In this document: piece after piece, positions 39,075 to 53,519 of the stretch
Numbering within the stretch: position 1 is the stretch's first letter
Layout: every line of letters begins with the position of its first letter
NCBI GenBank assembly: GCA_016758965.1
Contig: JAEPRB010000014.1
Location: forward strand, 62,001-126,000
From: Circinella minor
Lineage: Eukaryota; Mucoromycota; Mucoromycetes; Mucorales; Lichtheimiaceae
Reading direction: 5' to 3'
DNA: 64,000 nt
Position numbers and translations under genes: made by a program
Notes under the pieces: model-generated
Databases searched by the model: none
Told to the model about the DNA's origin: nothing
The model's input: only the letters and a program-made list of their open reading frames with translations

Positions 39075-40801
39075 AAGCATTCCACTACTTTTCTTACACA
39101 TTTATACTTTGCATCCATCACACATACTTCTTGTCATCCTTAAAAATATGTAATCTACCAATTCAACACCATACCAAATTATTCTTCTTCCTTTAGTAAC
39201 TTTTCATTACAGTATTATATAAACAACAAAAAAGCCAAATTAAATTAAATGTATATACATTTTTTAAATACTACGTTTTTAGTTCCAAAGTGGTCAGCTT
39301 AATATGATAAATAATCCAACGCTTTTTGCCATTAGCGTAAGTTTAAAGTTTCTATAAAAAGCCCTAAGGATCCAATTATTGTATATAGGAAACGGGGGAC
39401 TTGTTTATCGTGCTGAGTTAAGAAAGATGTTTCTTGAATGCCAACAGAACCGGATACCAGTAATACAGTACCACATGACGATGATAAGAGTGCCAAACCA
39501 CTGGTTACTTTGAGATATATATTACCAAATAATCCCACAGTGAATAGTCATTCTTTACTACCTGGAAGTTTGAAAGTGTGATAACTTTGCAACATGGCTG
39601 TGTCATAACCTACGGCGAAACGGTATATCATTGGCGTTCATTAATTTATGTGAGCTTTTAGAGATTTATAAATAATAACAAAAATAAAAATGTCGACAAA
39701 GGTCCTGTTAATTATATTTACAATGAGCGTAATTATGATATAATTTAATAAAAACGTTGTGGTGGGATCCAGTACCTTAGTGACTAGTGTGATCCAAACC
39801 GACGAAGATGCTTCGAAAATATTACTTTAATACGAATGCTTTTCAACCAGCAGAGAGCATTCCAGCCATAAATCCAAGATTTTGCTTATTCCTGATCCAT
39901 CCAGGACCCTTGAACCATGACTAGTGCCTCAAGCATACCAGTAAAAATGTATGCTAAACAATTATCCATGGACACCCTTTTTCTGGATTCTTAGCTATCC
40001 ATTTTACCATCATCTTGCCTGCAAATGACATCAACTACTTGTGTTCTTTCTGCCAACTCCCCCATATTAAAAACTTGCGGAAGCGTATCAGAAGAGTTTT
40101 TGGCTCGAGGTTATTAAAATATATCACCATAATCCCATGGATAAAAAGGGCGCGGCTTTTAATCCAACCATGTGAGCAGCTTGATCAAGGGATTGTTCCT
40201 AAAGCACGTAGTTAAGTCGACTAGTCCAAACAGAACACTATTCAGCGAAATTTACGGTTGTATGATGAAGTGGCCCATATTAGATTAAACATTTGTAAAA
40301 AGAAGCAAGCATTTGACATTTCATTCGATCACTGTTCTTGATTATGTATAATCAAAAGGTATATTCATCTTGTTCATCATATTTATCGACAGATAGTGTA
40401 CTGATTTCCAATTACAACTTAATTGTCTTGCGCATCTGTATCAACAACGGATTCTGTTGTATATATGGATGATGAGTAAGTAATGGGGTTTTTTTTTTCA
40501 TTCCAAATGATAATAGTCAAAAAGGAACGAAGCAAGAATATTTTGAGTAAGAATATTGAATATAACGACAAGATAGATAACAGCATCAACAATTTCTAGC
40601 CCCTGAAAACCTGCCAGCAGTAATGACAATGAATAAAATTCCTAAATATGTATGTAACCCATTTATTTTTATACTACTACTATTATCGTTATATCGTTGA
40701 CGTTATTGTATGTGTGTTCGTGTGCAAAAACAGTGGAGAGGGGAGGGGGTCGTTTGGCGGTATATGTACATTATCGTTATATTGTCGTATGTATTCGTTA
40801 A
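39075..40801. other. Convergent intergenic region with coding-like debris
   Basis: About 1.7 kb between UTP18 and PAM18. The plus-strand segment 39438-39582 reads MPTEPDTSNTVPHDDDKSAK and continues to a stop. Further plus-strand coding-like pieces follow in other frames (NVVVGSSTLVTSVIQTDED near 39760, then FSTSREHSSHKSKILLIP near 39840). The minus strand is also partly open. Frames shift repeatedly and no splice chain joins them, which fits an old, decayed gene or element. The rest is AT-rich with no feature seen. Confidence 0.35.
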
Positions 40802-41300
40802 TTATTTTTTGGCTTTCCCTTCTAGAAATTCTTTTGCTTCATTAATCTTTGTCGCAAGATAAGGTGATCCTCCACGATCTGGATGGTTTAACAACATAAT
40901 TTTTCGATGGGCTTCCTTAATTTTAATTTTGGTAGCTTGTGACTCTCTGTATTTTTATCCAAAAATATATAAGTCAATTCGTTTTTTTAAATACTGAACG
41001 AAAAAAAAAGGTGAAATTAATACCTTAAACCGAGAATTAGTGCAGCTTCACGTTTGTTCATTTTTGCATCGAAACCACCTTTATAGAATTTAGATAAACG
41101 AGGTGCCTTGGGAGTCTTCGGTAACTTTTGATATTCTTGAAATGCACGAATACCCAAGCGTCCAGCAGTAGCTGCACCTGCAACAGCAAACCCGATGATA
41201 ATTGGTGTAGACTAATATATTGTCCGATGAATGAGTTCAAGTGTTCAAGCTAATGATAAACGGGATTCTTTTTACCCCATTAATGAGTTATTCTTACCAT
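40802..41300 (-). CDS. PAM18: Mitochondrial import motor J-protein PAM18/TIM14
   Basis: Three exons (41298-41300, 41024-41211, 40802-40946) join to 111 residues. PAM18 sits in the inner membrane and stimulates mtHsp70 (SSC1) in the presequence-translocase motor. The membrane span is [20 protein letters not shown] near the N-terminus, followed by the linker [20 protein letters not shown] and a compact J domain, with [13 protein letters not shown] leading to the HPD motif in [20 protein letters not shown]. The C-terminus ends FLEGKAKK. As in RPS14, exon 1 holds only the start ATG followed by a GTAAGA donor. Length and layout match fungal TIM14/DNAJC19. It is divergent from ATP2, another mitochondrial gene. 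Confidence 0.93.
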
Positions 41301-42104
41301 TTATTATTATTATTTTTTTTTAAATATAACCCTCTGTTCTGGCTCCTCTCTTTTTTTGCTGACAACTAAAATTGGTTTTGAATTTTGGCTATACAACAAT
41401 CACCAATTCCTCTAAGCCACCCCACTCTTTCTTGGCTGCTACGTTTTTTTCTGCATAGAATCTATCAACATAAAGGTTTCCAAAGGATAATAAGACTCCT
41501 GCTACATAAACTTTTTCTGTTCCTCGAATATTCATGGTCATGCGTTTGACAAACAAACTTTTTATTAATTTTTTTATTAGCTTAGTATAGCAATTAGTAG
41601 CAGTTGATCCCTTCACCAATAAAATAAAATATTTTGTCCCACCCTGAATTCAAATGTGGCGTTATGGGCTTTGTTGAACATCCAACGACGCCACAGAATG
41701 AGCTTTATAGACTTAATAACACTTAACAACGCCACTGGTTTAAATAAAGAATTATCATATTAAAAATTTATATGTTTTGTGTATGAAGAATTAACTTATT
41801 CTTCGGATATAAAATAAATCTTTCGTATAACCTTTTCTTGATACTGAACAAGAGTTGGAAAATCGTTTAGAAAATAATAAAAGTGACAATGATCATCACG
41901 CTTCAACATTGAGCCGTCTTCATAAAAAAATTTCAAGTGCTTTACGCTTCAGAGGGTGTGACGTCGTCGTCAAGCTAACAGGCTTTGACCCTGGCAACGA
42001 AATTGCTGGGTTACGGCGTAGAAAAAAAAAATTATAGCGTACCCCAGCTACAATCGAACACCCCCTTCCTATCTTTTTTTTTCTCTTTGAGAAACATATT
42101 CACA
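41301..42104. promoter_or_regulatory. Divergent promoter region of PAM18 and ATP2
   Basis: About 800 bp separate the start codons of two nuclear genes for mitochondrial proteins. A minus-strand frame at 41389-41619 (containing MNIRGTEKVYVAGVLLSFG) has fairly ordinary composition but no recognisable family, and may be chance or debris. Pyrimidine-rich sequence precedes the ATP2 ATG. Factor sites were not identified. Confidence 0.5.
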
Positions 42105-43994
<1,890 letters not shown>

Positions 43995-44468
43995 ACTTAC
44001 CGCATTAAACTAAAACTCAAAATCTCATAAAACCCAAATCATTCTTCTCTTTCGTTTTTTACAAAGCAAACAACCTCTCCAACACTAAAAAACACATGTA
44101 ATTATGGGGCTTTTAGAACTGTGAATACAATTCAAACAAAAACAACAAAAATTGATTTAATATGTTCCAAATATGTCAAAATGTCTTCTTTATTATCATT
44201 GTTATGTTAATGGTTGTATTAAAAGGGATTTTTCAGTGTGGGAGAAAGATTGAAGAAAGAGAAAGGGAGGGAAAAAATAATGGTTGCAGCATCAATATAC
44301 AAAAATGGTCTTGTGTTTATCTTTGTGGTGTTACAAAAGTACTCATTTTAGTGCATATCCCTTTGTTTTGTTATTTTTATTATTTATTCTGGACCGTAAT
44401 TCCTGTTTTTTATTTAGTTTCTTCTCTTTTTATTTTTATTTTGTTCGTTTCTTATCCTTCCAGCAATC
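43995..44468. other. Intergenic region, no gene seen
   Basis: 3' flank of ATP2 and upstream region of the next plus-strand gene. Short Phe/Tyr/Leu-rich open frames (for example 44162-44488) come from T-rich sequence. Confidence 0.5.
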
Positions 44469-45834
44469 ATGCTGAAACTGTTAACTAAAAAGAAGAAAAA
44501 ATCTGCAATAGGTATTATGGGTCAAAATAACATCGAAGATATCCCCCCTACTATTCCTGTAGTTGCACCTCCTACAACCCAACCGTCACCTGTATTATTC
44601 ATGCCAAAACCACGATATTTTGTTCCTCCAACTAAGGATATATTACAAAATCACGATAACGATAAAACTGAATTAGAAGTGCCTCAGGAAGGAACAGAAG
44701 ATGTTTCACCCATCATGTTGCCACACCGCGTTCGGTTTACCTCGTCGTCATCATCATCAACTCATGGGACCTCTCCCCTGAATAATAAACCACCTGGTAA
44801 AGAAAATTGAATAAAAAATAGATATTGACACATTTTTTGATTCATACGAATATCAACTTTTTTTAATGATACGATATAAACTAAAAACATAACTATATTC
44901 TACAGCAAGCCCAACGATAAATAAACGCTCGTCCATTGCAGCAAGTAGTGAAGATTCCCACCGGATATATGAGTCGGCACTCCAGTCACCAGTATTATCT
45001 TCGCCTCCTCAGGTTGTACAAGAAGAACAACGGCAACCCAATACCAGCTGCACATCATTAGAAGACGTAGAGGCGTTACAACTTCAAGTCCAGTATATTA
45101 AACAAGTGTGCGAGCAGGAGCGACAGGAGTGGATGAAACGTGAACATGCACATAGATTGCGAGAGAAAGAAATGCTGGAAAAAATAACCGAGACCCAGTA
45201 CCAGTTACGCCAAGCATTGGCCCAGGTGCAACAGCAACAGCAGCAACAACAATTACCGCCGCCGCCACCACCAACATTACCACCACCAACTCAACAACAG
45301 CAACAGAAGCATTACCGTGGCCAACACTCGTGTGACGATAGCGGATATATGGAATATGAAGAGGATGAGGCAGATGAGATAGATAATATGTCTTTATATC
45401 ATCAACACCAGCACAATAACCATCACCTACCACTGCCACGAGTACGTTCGATGGAACGACCAACAAGTCGTCAGCAGCGAAATAAAAGATGGTTGCGCGG
45501 AAGAAGCGTTTCAGTTGAAAAACCAAGTGTCGTTTCTGATGAAAGTAGGATACCGCACAGAAGTCGGAGTCGTGCTTCTTCGTACTATGATGACGAGGAT
45601 GACCGAGATGCTTATTTTATTGATGATGAACCAGAGGATGAATTATTAGAAGGTGATCTAGAAGATTGGGATGATTATTATCAAGATGCTAGAGCACCGC
45701 CACGGCCTAGGATGAGTGAGTCGACTCCAACAGTACGTTATTTACGCCCGCGACGATCATATAGACGCCCACATGTGCAATACCACCATCCTTCATCATA
45801 TTATCACCACTACTACCCATATGATATTATGTAA
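44469..45834 (+). CDS. Disordered protein with central coiled coil, unknown function
   Basis: Two exons (44469-44796 and 44906-45834) join in frame to 418 residues. The N-terminus is basic (MLKLLTKKKKKSAIGIMGQN) and followed by a Pro-rich part. Residues of about 160-215 form a heptad-like charged helix: VEALQLQVQYIKQVCEQERQ and then HAHRLREKEMLEKITETQYQ, ending in a glutamine run and proline runs. The C-terminal third alternates acidic patches (YMEYEEDEADEIDN, EDELLEGDLEDWDDYYQD) with Arg/Ser-rich segments (RIPHRSRSRASSYYDDEDD) and ends in Tyr/His-rich sequence. I recognise no domain. The splice join is well supported by GTAAAG/CTACAG signals and uninterrupted frame; possible roles (scaffold, septum or RNA-related) are guesses and not claimed. 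Confidence 0.72.
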
Positions 45835-48630
45835 TAACACTTATCTATAAAATAATAATAACAATAAATAGTATGTAATGTTTTTGATCCATGAAACTGT
45901 TTCTTTCTTTTTTACATATCATTATGCTATATTCATCATCCCATACAGTATAATCAAAGTACTGTAACACACTAATATTATCGACAGATTGAAAGGTGAT
46001 AAATTATTATTCATTATGTAGATTACGTACGTATAATAAAGATGTTATGTAGTTACTTCATAATTAGCTTAAGCAGACTTTCAAAGTTGTAACCACAGAG
46101 ATATAACAGCAGAGAGCATTGTTCCTGATGTAAATAACCAGAATTCAATACATTGTATAATGCTGAAGTTGAAGTTGATTTACGACCACTTTTATACCAA
46201 AAACAAAACTACATGCTTACGTACGTTGTAAATTTACAGAACTTACATCTATAAAGATTTAAAAATTCATACAGTATAAATACATATGGAAGAAAATGAA
46301 ATTTTCGCAGAATGTATAGGTGTTTGTGTATACTGCTATAGTATAAAGTGAGATATATGTGAATATTATTGACAAAATATCTTCTAATGTATCAGAATAT
46401 CGGTACGTATTGATCTATCAATTTAATAAACATCATCCCATTGTGAATGAGTCTTTCAGTTTATGAACGAATGTAATAGCAGACACTGTAAAGCATATGC
46501 TGATTTCTTTTTCAGTGCTATATTTTCGTACAAGTTAACTTCTTTTCATATATGTCTAAAATACGATGGATAGTTATTTTTTTATGTCATTTATAAAGTA
46601 TGCCTCTCAATGGATATGTTAATGGATATGTCCATATTTATAAAACTGCTCATTTTCGAAAAAAAAAATTATGAATGACTCGATCCTAACTTCAACTTAA
46701 GACTGTGCTGTTATACATGACTTTAGTTGAATTTATCAGATAAATACATATGAAATCTACCTACGTACATACTACGTATAGAATAAAATATTAATAGATA
46801 AGTTAACTAAACATTATTATCCAAAACAACTGCCAACTAGAGATTTACCTATATATAATCCAGATAATATAGTTTGTTTATAACAGATAAAAGTATTTAA
46901 CGGTGCAACACTAGCAACAATGCAGGTGTGAGTCAATTATAAAAATACGTAACAAACAAAAAAATAACACAAAAAGAGGATAATGGTATAGATATTACAA
47001 TCAAGGTTGGAAAATCAATGACAAGAAAGAGCCAAGATAAGGAAGTTCACACAATTTAGGGATGATTTTCTTTGTTCATGCTTTAGTTTCTGTATGTGTA
47101 CTGTAACTGCTCTCAAAGCGGGAAAGGTCCGTAATTTACTTTTTGGTTACGTATGTATTCCTGTAAATAGTCAGGATAATAATACTAATGATAGTAATGG
47201 AATATTGAGATAATTGAATATTGTAATATTAAATGTTATAATACGTACGAATATAGCAAAAAAAAAAAAAGGAAGACCCTTTATATCGCTGGTACGATAA
47301 AAAGGTCATTTGATTCTCAATAAATATATGTTATTGTAGAGTGTAGTAAATCATGAGATACGTACTTAATAGTAGTAGTGATAAAAAATTATTGTCGAGT
47401 TAGTCCTGTATACATATAATTAATTTTTGTTATGATTATATATGTAGTTAGTAACGTATCTAGATTCGCATCAAATTAACATATGTAACTGATACGTATG
47501 TACGTATCATATAGTAAAAAACAAAAGAGTACGTAGAACTTAATAAGTTAATAAAAACAACAACCAATAAGGACTTATTGCAGAGTATAAAAATTTCATG
47601 TTAAAAAATACTTCTTATAATCAAAGGATACAGCAGTGATCACTAAGTCTTGTGAGAATCACCATGAATTTAATAAGACTTTTTGATTTATACGTAGTAA
47701 ATCTATTCCATACGTACGTATGTATATAAGCTTATACCATTCTTTTCCTAAAAAGTGTACAGTATTATTTTATAATAAATGTCACCTAGCATACGCGTAC
47801 TTTTGCTTAAATTCAGCTTTAAATATTTTCTTTAGTAATGATGGAGTATTTTGAGCGGATTAAGTACGTAGTAATATTATTCTACATTGAAAATATTGAC
47901 TAGCTACGTAGCGAATATGTTTTATACAGATTATTCTAATTATTGTTCAGTATACTTGGCGTTACAGCATGAGAAAGAATGATTTGAAAGCATGATTGAA
48001 ATAAATAGTACATCAGTTTCGTTGTGTTTCCTAAGACAACATTGAACTGTTGTTAATTGATCATTTTCAAGGTACATATTCATTAATTATGAAATATAAT
48101 CTCTTATATACTGTTGAGCCTCTACTGAGAATTAAGACATGTGTTGATAACATGGTGCCTTAACTACTACCTTGGAATATAAAAAGGACAATAATGCTAT
48201 ACCATAAATCTTAAACTCAAGTGAAATAATTCGCTATCGACAAAGAAAAGCAGTTTCTTTTAAACAAGCAATTATGAAAAAACAATAAGCGATAGTGAGA
48301 ATAATACTATTGTCGAATATTCGATAACATAACACCATAAAATGTCTTGTTGCCTAATTTATTTTTACTTTATAAGATCTTTGGAGGTATATTTTGCTGA
48401 GTGAGATTTTGTTGTCTGGCCATCTTATCCAATCATAGCGGAAAATTCTTTGTTGTTGTGTCATAGCTGATAATCGCCTGTCAAAACTTGAAAAGCCACG
48501 GTCGGCATTTCCGCCCAATGTTGAATTTAATCACAAAGCAAGAGGTCCTTTTCCATAGCCTGCTTTTCTATACTTTTTCTTACCTCATTCCCATTCTTTT
48601 TTTTTCTTTAAACGAAACCCATAATATAGA
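45835..48630. other. 2.8-kb intergenic region rich in TACGTA palindromes
   Basis: No gene was found. From 46024 to about 47911 I counted about 18 copies of the palindrome TACGTA by eye, some overlapping as TACGTACGTA (46024, 47711). From base composition about one would be expected. The region is otherwise AT-rich with stops in every frame. The last 150 bp, with pyrimidine tracts, should contain the THR1 promoter and leader. Confidence 0.6.
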
Positions 48631-49905
48631 ATGCCGGCAGCCAATGCACCACGCAAGTTTCGCATTCGTGCGCCGTGTTCGTCTGCTAATATTGGACCAG
48701 GCTTTGATGTGCTAGGCATGTCGCTTTCGCTTTACTTGACACTCGACGTTAGTGTGTACCACGAAGATGCCAAAGAGGCTTTTGAAATGACCTATTCGGG
48801 CGAAGGGGCTACGGAAGTTCCACTTTTACCAGAGCAAAACTTGATTACCAAGATCGCTCTCTACGTCCTTTCGGCGAATGGGATCTCACAATTGCCTCAA
48901 CCGCTCAAAATTCACGTTCACAATCCCATTCCCTTGGGCAGAGGTCTTGGTTCCTCGGGTGCTGCCGTTGTTGCCGGTGTATTGCTTGGTGATGCACTTG
49001 GTAACTTGAAAAACTCATACGATCGTCTTTTGGATTACTGTTTGATGATCGAACGTCATCCGGATAATGTTGCTGCTACTTTGCTGGGTGGATTCGTTGC
49101 TTCTTACTTACGTGAGCTTGATCCAGAAGCTACAAAGGGTGTTCCTGAATCAGAAACCTTTTTGGATGATGTTGTATCCAAGGCATACCCACAACCCCCT
49201 ATTGGCATTGGCCATTATTTACGTTTGAATTGGAATAAGGAAATCAAGGCTGTTGCAATCGTTCCAAACTTCGAAGTAGCTACAGCAAAGGCTCGCTCCG
49301 TTTTACCAACGACTTATTCACGTCAAGATGTTGTAAGTATATATTCTTCAGATATACTGCGATGAAAGAAGAAAGCAGATGTGATTTTAAAATGTAATTG
49401 ATTATCATGCTAATTAATATTTTGATAGATTTACAACTTTCAACGTTTGGCTGTATTGACTACCGCTTTGGGTAAATCTCCACCAGATGCTGATCTTATC
49501 TATAATGCTGTTCAAGATCGTATTCATCAACCTTATCGCAAAACTTTGGTAAGTAACTTATTGTTTTTTTTTTTAGAATATACTTATACTGCTGTATATG
49601 TATACATGATGGGGAGATGGAAAAGGGAGTATAGATGAACGAAGATCAAAGTTTATTAATCGTGTACCATAAATTCGCAGATCCCGGGTCTTCCCGAAAT
49701 TCTGTCAAGCATTACACCTGCTAAATATGATGGTCTCTTGGGCATTTTCTTGTCTGGAGCTGGACCTACCATTCTTGCTTTGGCTACTGATAACTTTGAT
49801 GCTATTGCTGGGGCTGCTCAAAAAGTTTTCAAGGAACATAATATTGATAGTTGGTACAAGGTTCTTGAAGTCACTGATGGTGGTTCAACTATTGAAGAAC
49901 TTTAA
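48631..49905 (+). CDS. THR1: Homoserine kinase
   Basis: Three exons (48631-49332, 49429-49548, 49681-49905) join to 348 residues, close to yeast THR1 (357). The enzyme phosphorylates L-homoserine with ATP in threonine biosynthesis and is cytosolic. It is a GHMP kinase: the N-terminal strand is RIRAPCSSANIGPGFDVLGM, the ATP-binding motif is PLGRGLGSSGAAVVAG (101-116), and the C-terminal motif is GIFLSGAGPTILAL. The family segment MIERHPDNVAATLLGGFVAS is also present. All splice sites follow GTAAGT..AG. The ATG is the first in the frame after a pyrimidine-rich leader. Confidence 0.96.
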
Positions 49906-51531
49906 AATAGTAATAATAAAATATCTCAAAGGTTTATTTACCAATGATAATGTGTATATATAAAACAATGTTTGTTAGATTTATTTTTTGTTTTTCTGTT
50001 CATTTATTTACGAGTTGAGATGATATATTGATACAGTTTAATGTATGTATTTTAATCGAACAGTATTTACCAACGGATGCTTGTTTTCTTAATATCATTA
50101 CAGCACAAAAGTTATGTTGACGTTTTAATAAGATATAAAATAAACTAAATATTGAAGTAACTATATTGGTATTTCTGGAGCGGGATAGATCAGATGAGTG
50201 CATTCACTGAGAGCAGCCATATTAAGCTTTATTATACAGTATCATTGTACTTTATTATATGTATCATATTGGATTTTAGAAAGAAAAACGGAATAAGCAA
50301 TAAAGAAATCTATTATATACTAACAATATGTCACTTAAAGTCATTATTAGAGCCATTATTTGAAATATTTATTTAATATATTTATTTGATATACCTTCTT
50401 GTATAATCAACACTATTATGATCATTATTATCATCAATGAAAGTGACTTTTTCTGGATCCTTGATAGCAACTTATGATAACTAAAGAACAAAAAAAATAT
50501 ATATATATATGTTGGCACTAAATAAATAAAGACAGAATAATGATCGACAGCATCATGTTTTTAAATTACATCAGCATAAACTATCACAATATTTCTATAT
50601 TATATGATATATAAACTAAACTTAAAAAATCATTTTTCGATACAAAATTATTTCCCAATTTTCTGCCAAGAAGCAAAGTAATAAGGAATAAGATAACATA
50701 TATGATATATATCTTCCTTCATAATAAATATATAATGTAAACTTTAATATATATTAACTATAGTAACATTGGATACATAGTAGTAGTATGTTTGTTTTAG
50801 AATAAATGGTAAAATGAATGAATTGATTAAATATAAAAGAAAATAAAATTTGTTGCCATCCCAAACTTTCATACATATTTTATTGGTAACACAGTAAATT
50901 GTATAATTGTAAAAAAAGCAAGCTTAAAAATTTACCATTTAAAGTAACCTTATATTAGGGCTGAGAAATGGGGTTCACAAAATTTTTTCTTGGAGCAGTA
51001 AAAAGAACATATTTATTTTTAACATGCTGCAAATTTTTTTTTTTTAAAAAAAAAAGATGCATACAGCACGCACCCAGGAGAAGAATGAAATATAAAAAAA
51101 AGGGGGGGCGGATGATAAAAAAAAATTAAAATAATATTTGAATAAGAATAAAGGAGAAAAAAAAACATCTTATAAAATAATTCATAGTAATAATAATTGT
51201 TTTTTTTTCTTTTGATAATAATAAATAATACCAGTTATCGATAAACAATATAGAAAGTCAAGTTTATTTAAAAAAAACCAAAAAAATGGCCCTGTGTGAC
51301 CCTGTTACTTGTTTTATTTTTCAATCTCTTTTTTTAGCTTTTGTCGTGTAACGGAAGGCTGTTTTTGAAAACGTAAAAAAAAAGGGCAAATAAACCTTTT
51401 CTTTTTTTACTTTTACTTGAATCCCCTTTCCTTTTTCTATCTTTTATTTTTTTTATATATCTTTTATTTTATTTTTTCATTCTTCTTCTTCTTCTTCTTC
51501 TAGTTTGATTCCCTTTATAAGTTATAAATAT
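49906..51531. other. Intergenic region, no gene seen
   Basis: About 1.6 kb of very AT-rich sequence with A- and T-runs. A CTT trinucleotide repeat at about 51480-51502 lies just upstream of the next start codon and probably belongs to its pyrimidine-rich leader. Confidence 0.5.
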
Positions 51532-53023
51532 ATGAAAATTATGCGACGATTAGCGTTATCAACATCATTATTTACACTATCAACATTTGTTTCTGTGTTT
51601 ATACAATCCTCAAACGCTTTGCGTTTTGGTGAACAGTGCGATGCAAGTCCAATCTACTCGTAATACTTTTTATTCTCAAAATCTGGATAGCTAAAAACTT
51701 GACAACACAAAAAATACAATGAGCTGACTATAGCCACTTTATATACATTGACTGATTTATTAGATCCACATGGATATATGATGATTCTTGTGAAAATATC
51801 TACTTGTTCTGTGACCCAGCATCAAATACTTGTAACTATAGAGCTTGTACCAATACTGATTATTTACCAGGGTAACGTTATATTTTTGGATCCAACTTCT
51901 TTTATATTATATTACTCCGTATCATCCCCCCTTTTTTTTGTTCTTTTCTCTTAAATATTTTGATTACTATTAGATGGGATACAAGAGTACATGAATTCCC
52001 ACCCCGTTGTACTGGAGATACCTATTGCCCCGATGATAATTCCGCGTGTAAACCAAAAATTGCTTCTGGTGGAACTTGTGAACTCGTAAGGCTTTAGCTC
52101 TGATGATTTATCGACAAGAGCATAAAAAAAATTAAGATAAGCGATTTAAGTATAGTGTGTGGCTCATCGAAATGATTTTTTTTTTTGATATAGCAACGAG
52201 ATGATGAATGTGCTGGCATAAACCCAATCTGTTTGAATTCTACTTGCCACGTTAAAGCAGCACCATTGTCAGGAACGTGTGGCTCAGACACGTAAGTTAT
52301 CTCACAGAGACTTTTGGGCTGAAGGAAACTAAAGATTTATTTGTACTACAAAGATCTGGAAATTAATAAAACGATATTGTTATTGTTGTACATAGAACGA
52401 TGTATGTATCTTATGATGCTGATAACTACGCCGTTCAACAAATTATTATTCGTGACAACTGTACATCTGGAACTTATTGTGTTAATGATCAATGTATCGA
52501 ATCTAAACCAAATGGTGCCGAGTGTGAACAGGACCGTGAATGTATTTCGGAATACTGTAATACAGGAGGAAATTGCGTGAATGGACCTGATGTTTTCCAT
52601 GTTGTTCCAGCATGGCTTTGGGGTGTTCTTGGTGCCGCAGTTGTAATCTTTGTCCTTATTATCTTGGTGGTCCTTTGGTTCTTGCATCGATATCAATCTA
52701 AAAAGGAACATGCCAAAATGGCTAAATTTTTTGGCGATAACGAAGAATTTGCTAAATATGCTATGTTGGAGAATGATGATATGCCTTTGGTCGATCAACG
52801 ATCGTCGACAGCCATGGATAGCCGTACCAGTGTTGTGTACTTGACAACACCCGATTACCATGAATCTAGTGCATTATCAACACATAATCGCAAGAGTGTT
52901 TTCCGTAGTTCAACTGCATCACCATTGCGTGATTCTAATCTTTCACTTCCAAGAGAATCTGGAAGCTTTACACCTTCACGATCACAAACACCAGATCGTT
53001 CTCGTACTCCTGATCTTCATTAA
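51532..53023 (+). CDS. Cysteine-rich type I membrane protein
   Basis: Five exons (51532-51659, 51764-51871, 51974-52085, 52194-52291, 52396-53023) join to 357 residues. A signal peptide is evident (MKIMRRLALSTSLFTLSTFV, cleavage probably near SSNA). The ectodomain of about 165 residues carries some 20 cysteines in short repeats such as CENIYLFCDPASNTC, CTGDTYCPDD, CAGINPICLNSTCH, CTSGTYCVNDQCIE and CISEYCNTGGNCVN, resembling EGF/dickkopf-like knots. One membrane span, LWGVLGAAVVIFVLIILVVL, follows, then a charged cytosolic tail with many Ser/Thr (SLPRESGSFTPSRSQTPDRS). I know of similar Cys-rich membrane proteins predicted in many fungi but no established function. It could be a surface sensor or adhesin; that is inference. 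Confidence 0.83.
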
Positions 53024-53519
53024 ATGATGTATTTATATATAAAGAAAGCATCATTATGTGAACACCAGATATTTATAAATATATATAATTAATTAATACC
53101 TTCCCCTACTACTCCTTCTTCTCCCATCATGACCATCATCCTTTTTTTTTTTCTTTTTCTTCAGACATTTATCACTCCATTTTTTTTTACCATTATTTTC
53201 AAACAAAAAACAAGCGAATAAAAATATTTGTAGTCATAGAGAGTAATACCTCGTCTTTGTTATTTCGCTTTATTATTTCTTTCATTATTATTAAATGACA
53301 AATATGTCTTTTTAAAAACTACTTGGGCAGTATATCAATTGGCTTGATAAAATGTGTATGGATTTCAAAATAAATCAGGATAAAATAATAGACAAGTGGA
53401 TTATTCTAGTCACGAAAATCTGCATTTGGAAAAAAAAATGCGAAATTTATTTTAACGCCTTTTTTTTTCTTCCTCATTAATTCTTTAACTGTTAAAAAGC
53501 ATACTCTATTTAAAGCACA
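53024..53519. other. Short intergenic region
   Basis: About 0.5 kb of T-rich 3' flank and upstream sequence between two plus-strand genes. No feature recognised. Confidence 0.5.

Noticed and set aside
41389..41619. 76-codon minus-strand frame between PAM18 and ATP2
   Set aside because: Composition is fairly protein-like, but there is no family match and no supporting splice structure, so it is mentioned only in the intergenic entry.
47112..47140. Short strings (CAAAGCGGGAA, GGTCCGTAATT) shared with the flanks of the 13.6-15.5 kb element
   Set aside because: Each match is only about 11 bp and their arrangement differs. Chance cannot be excluded without a genome-wide search.
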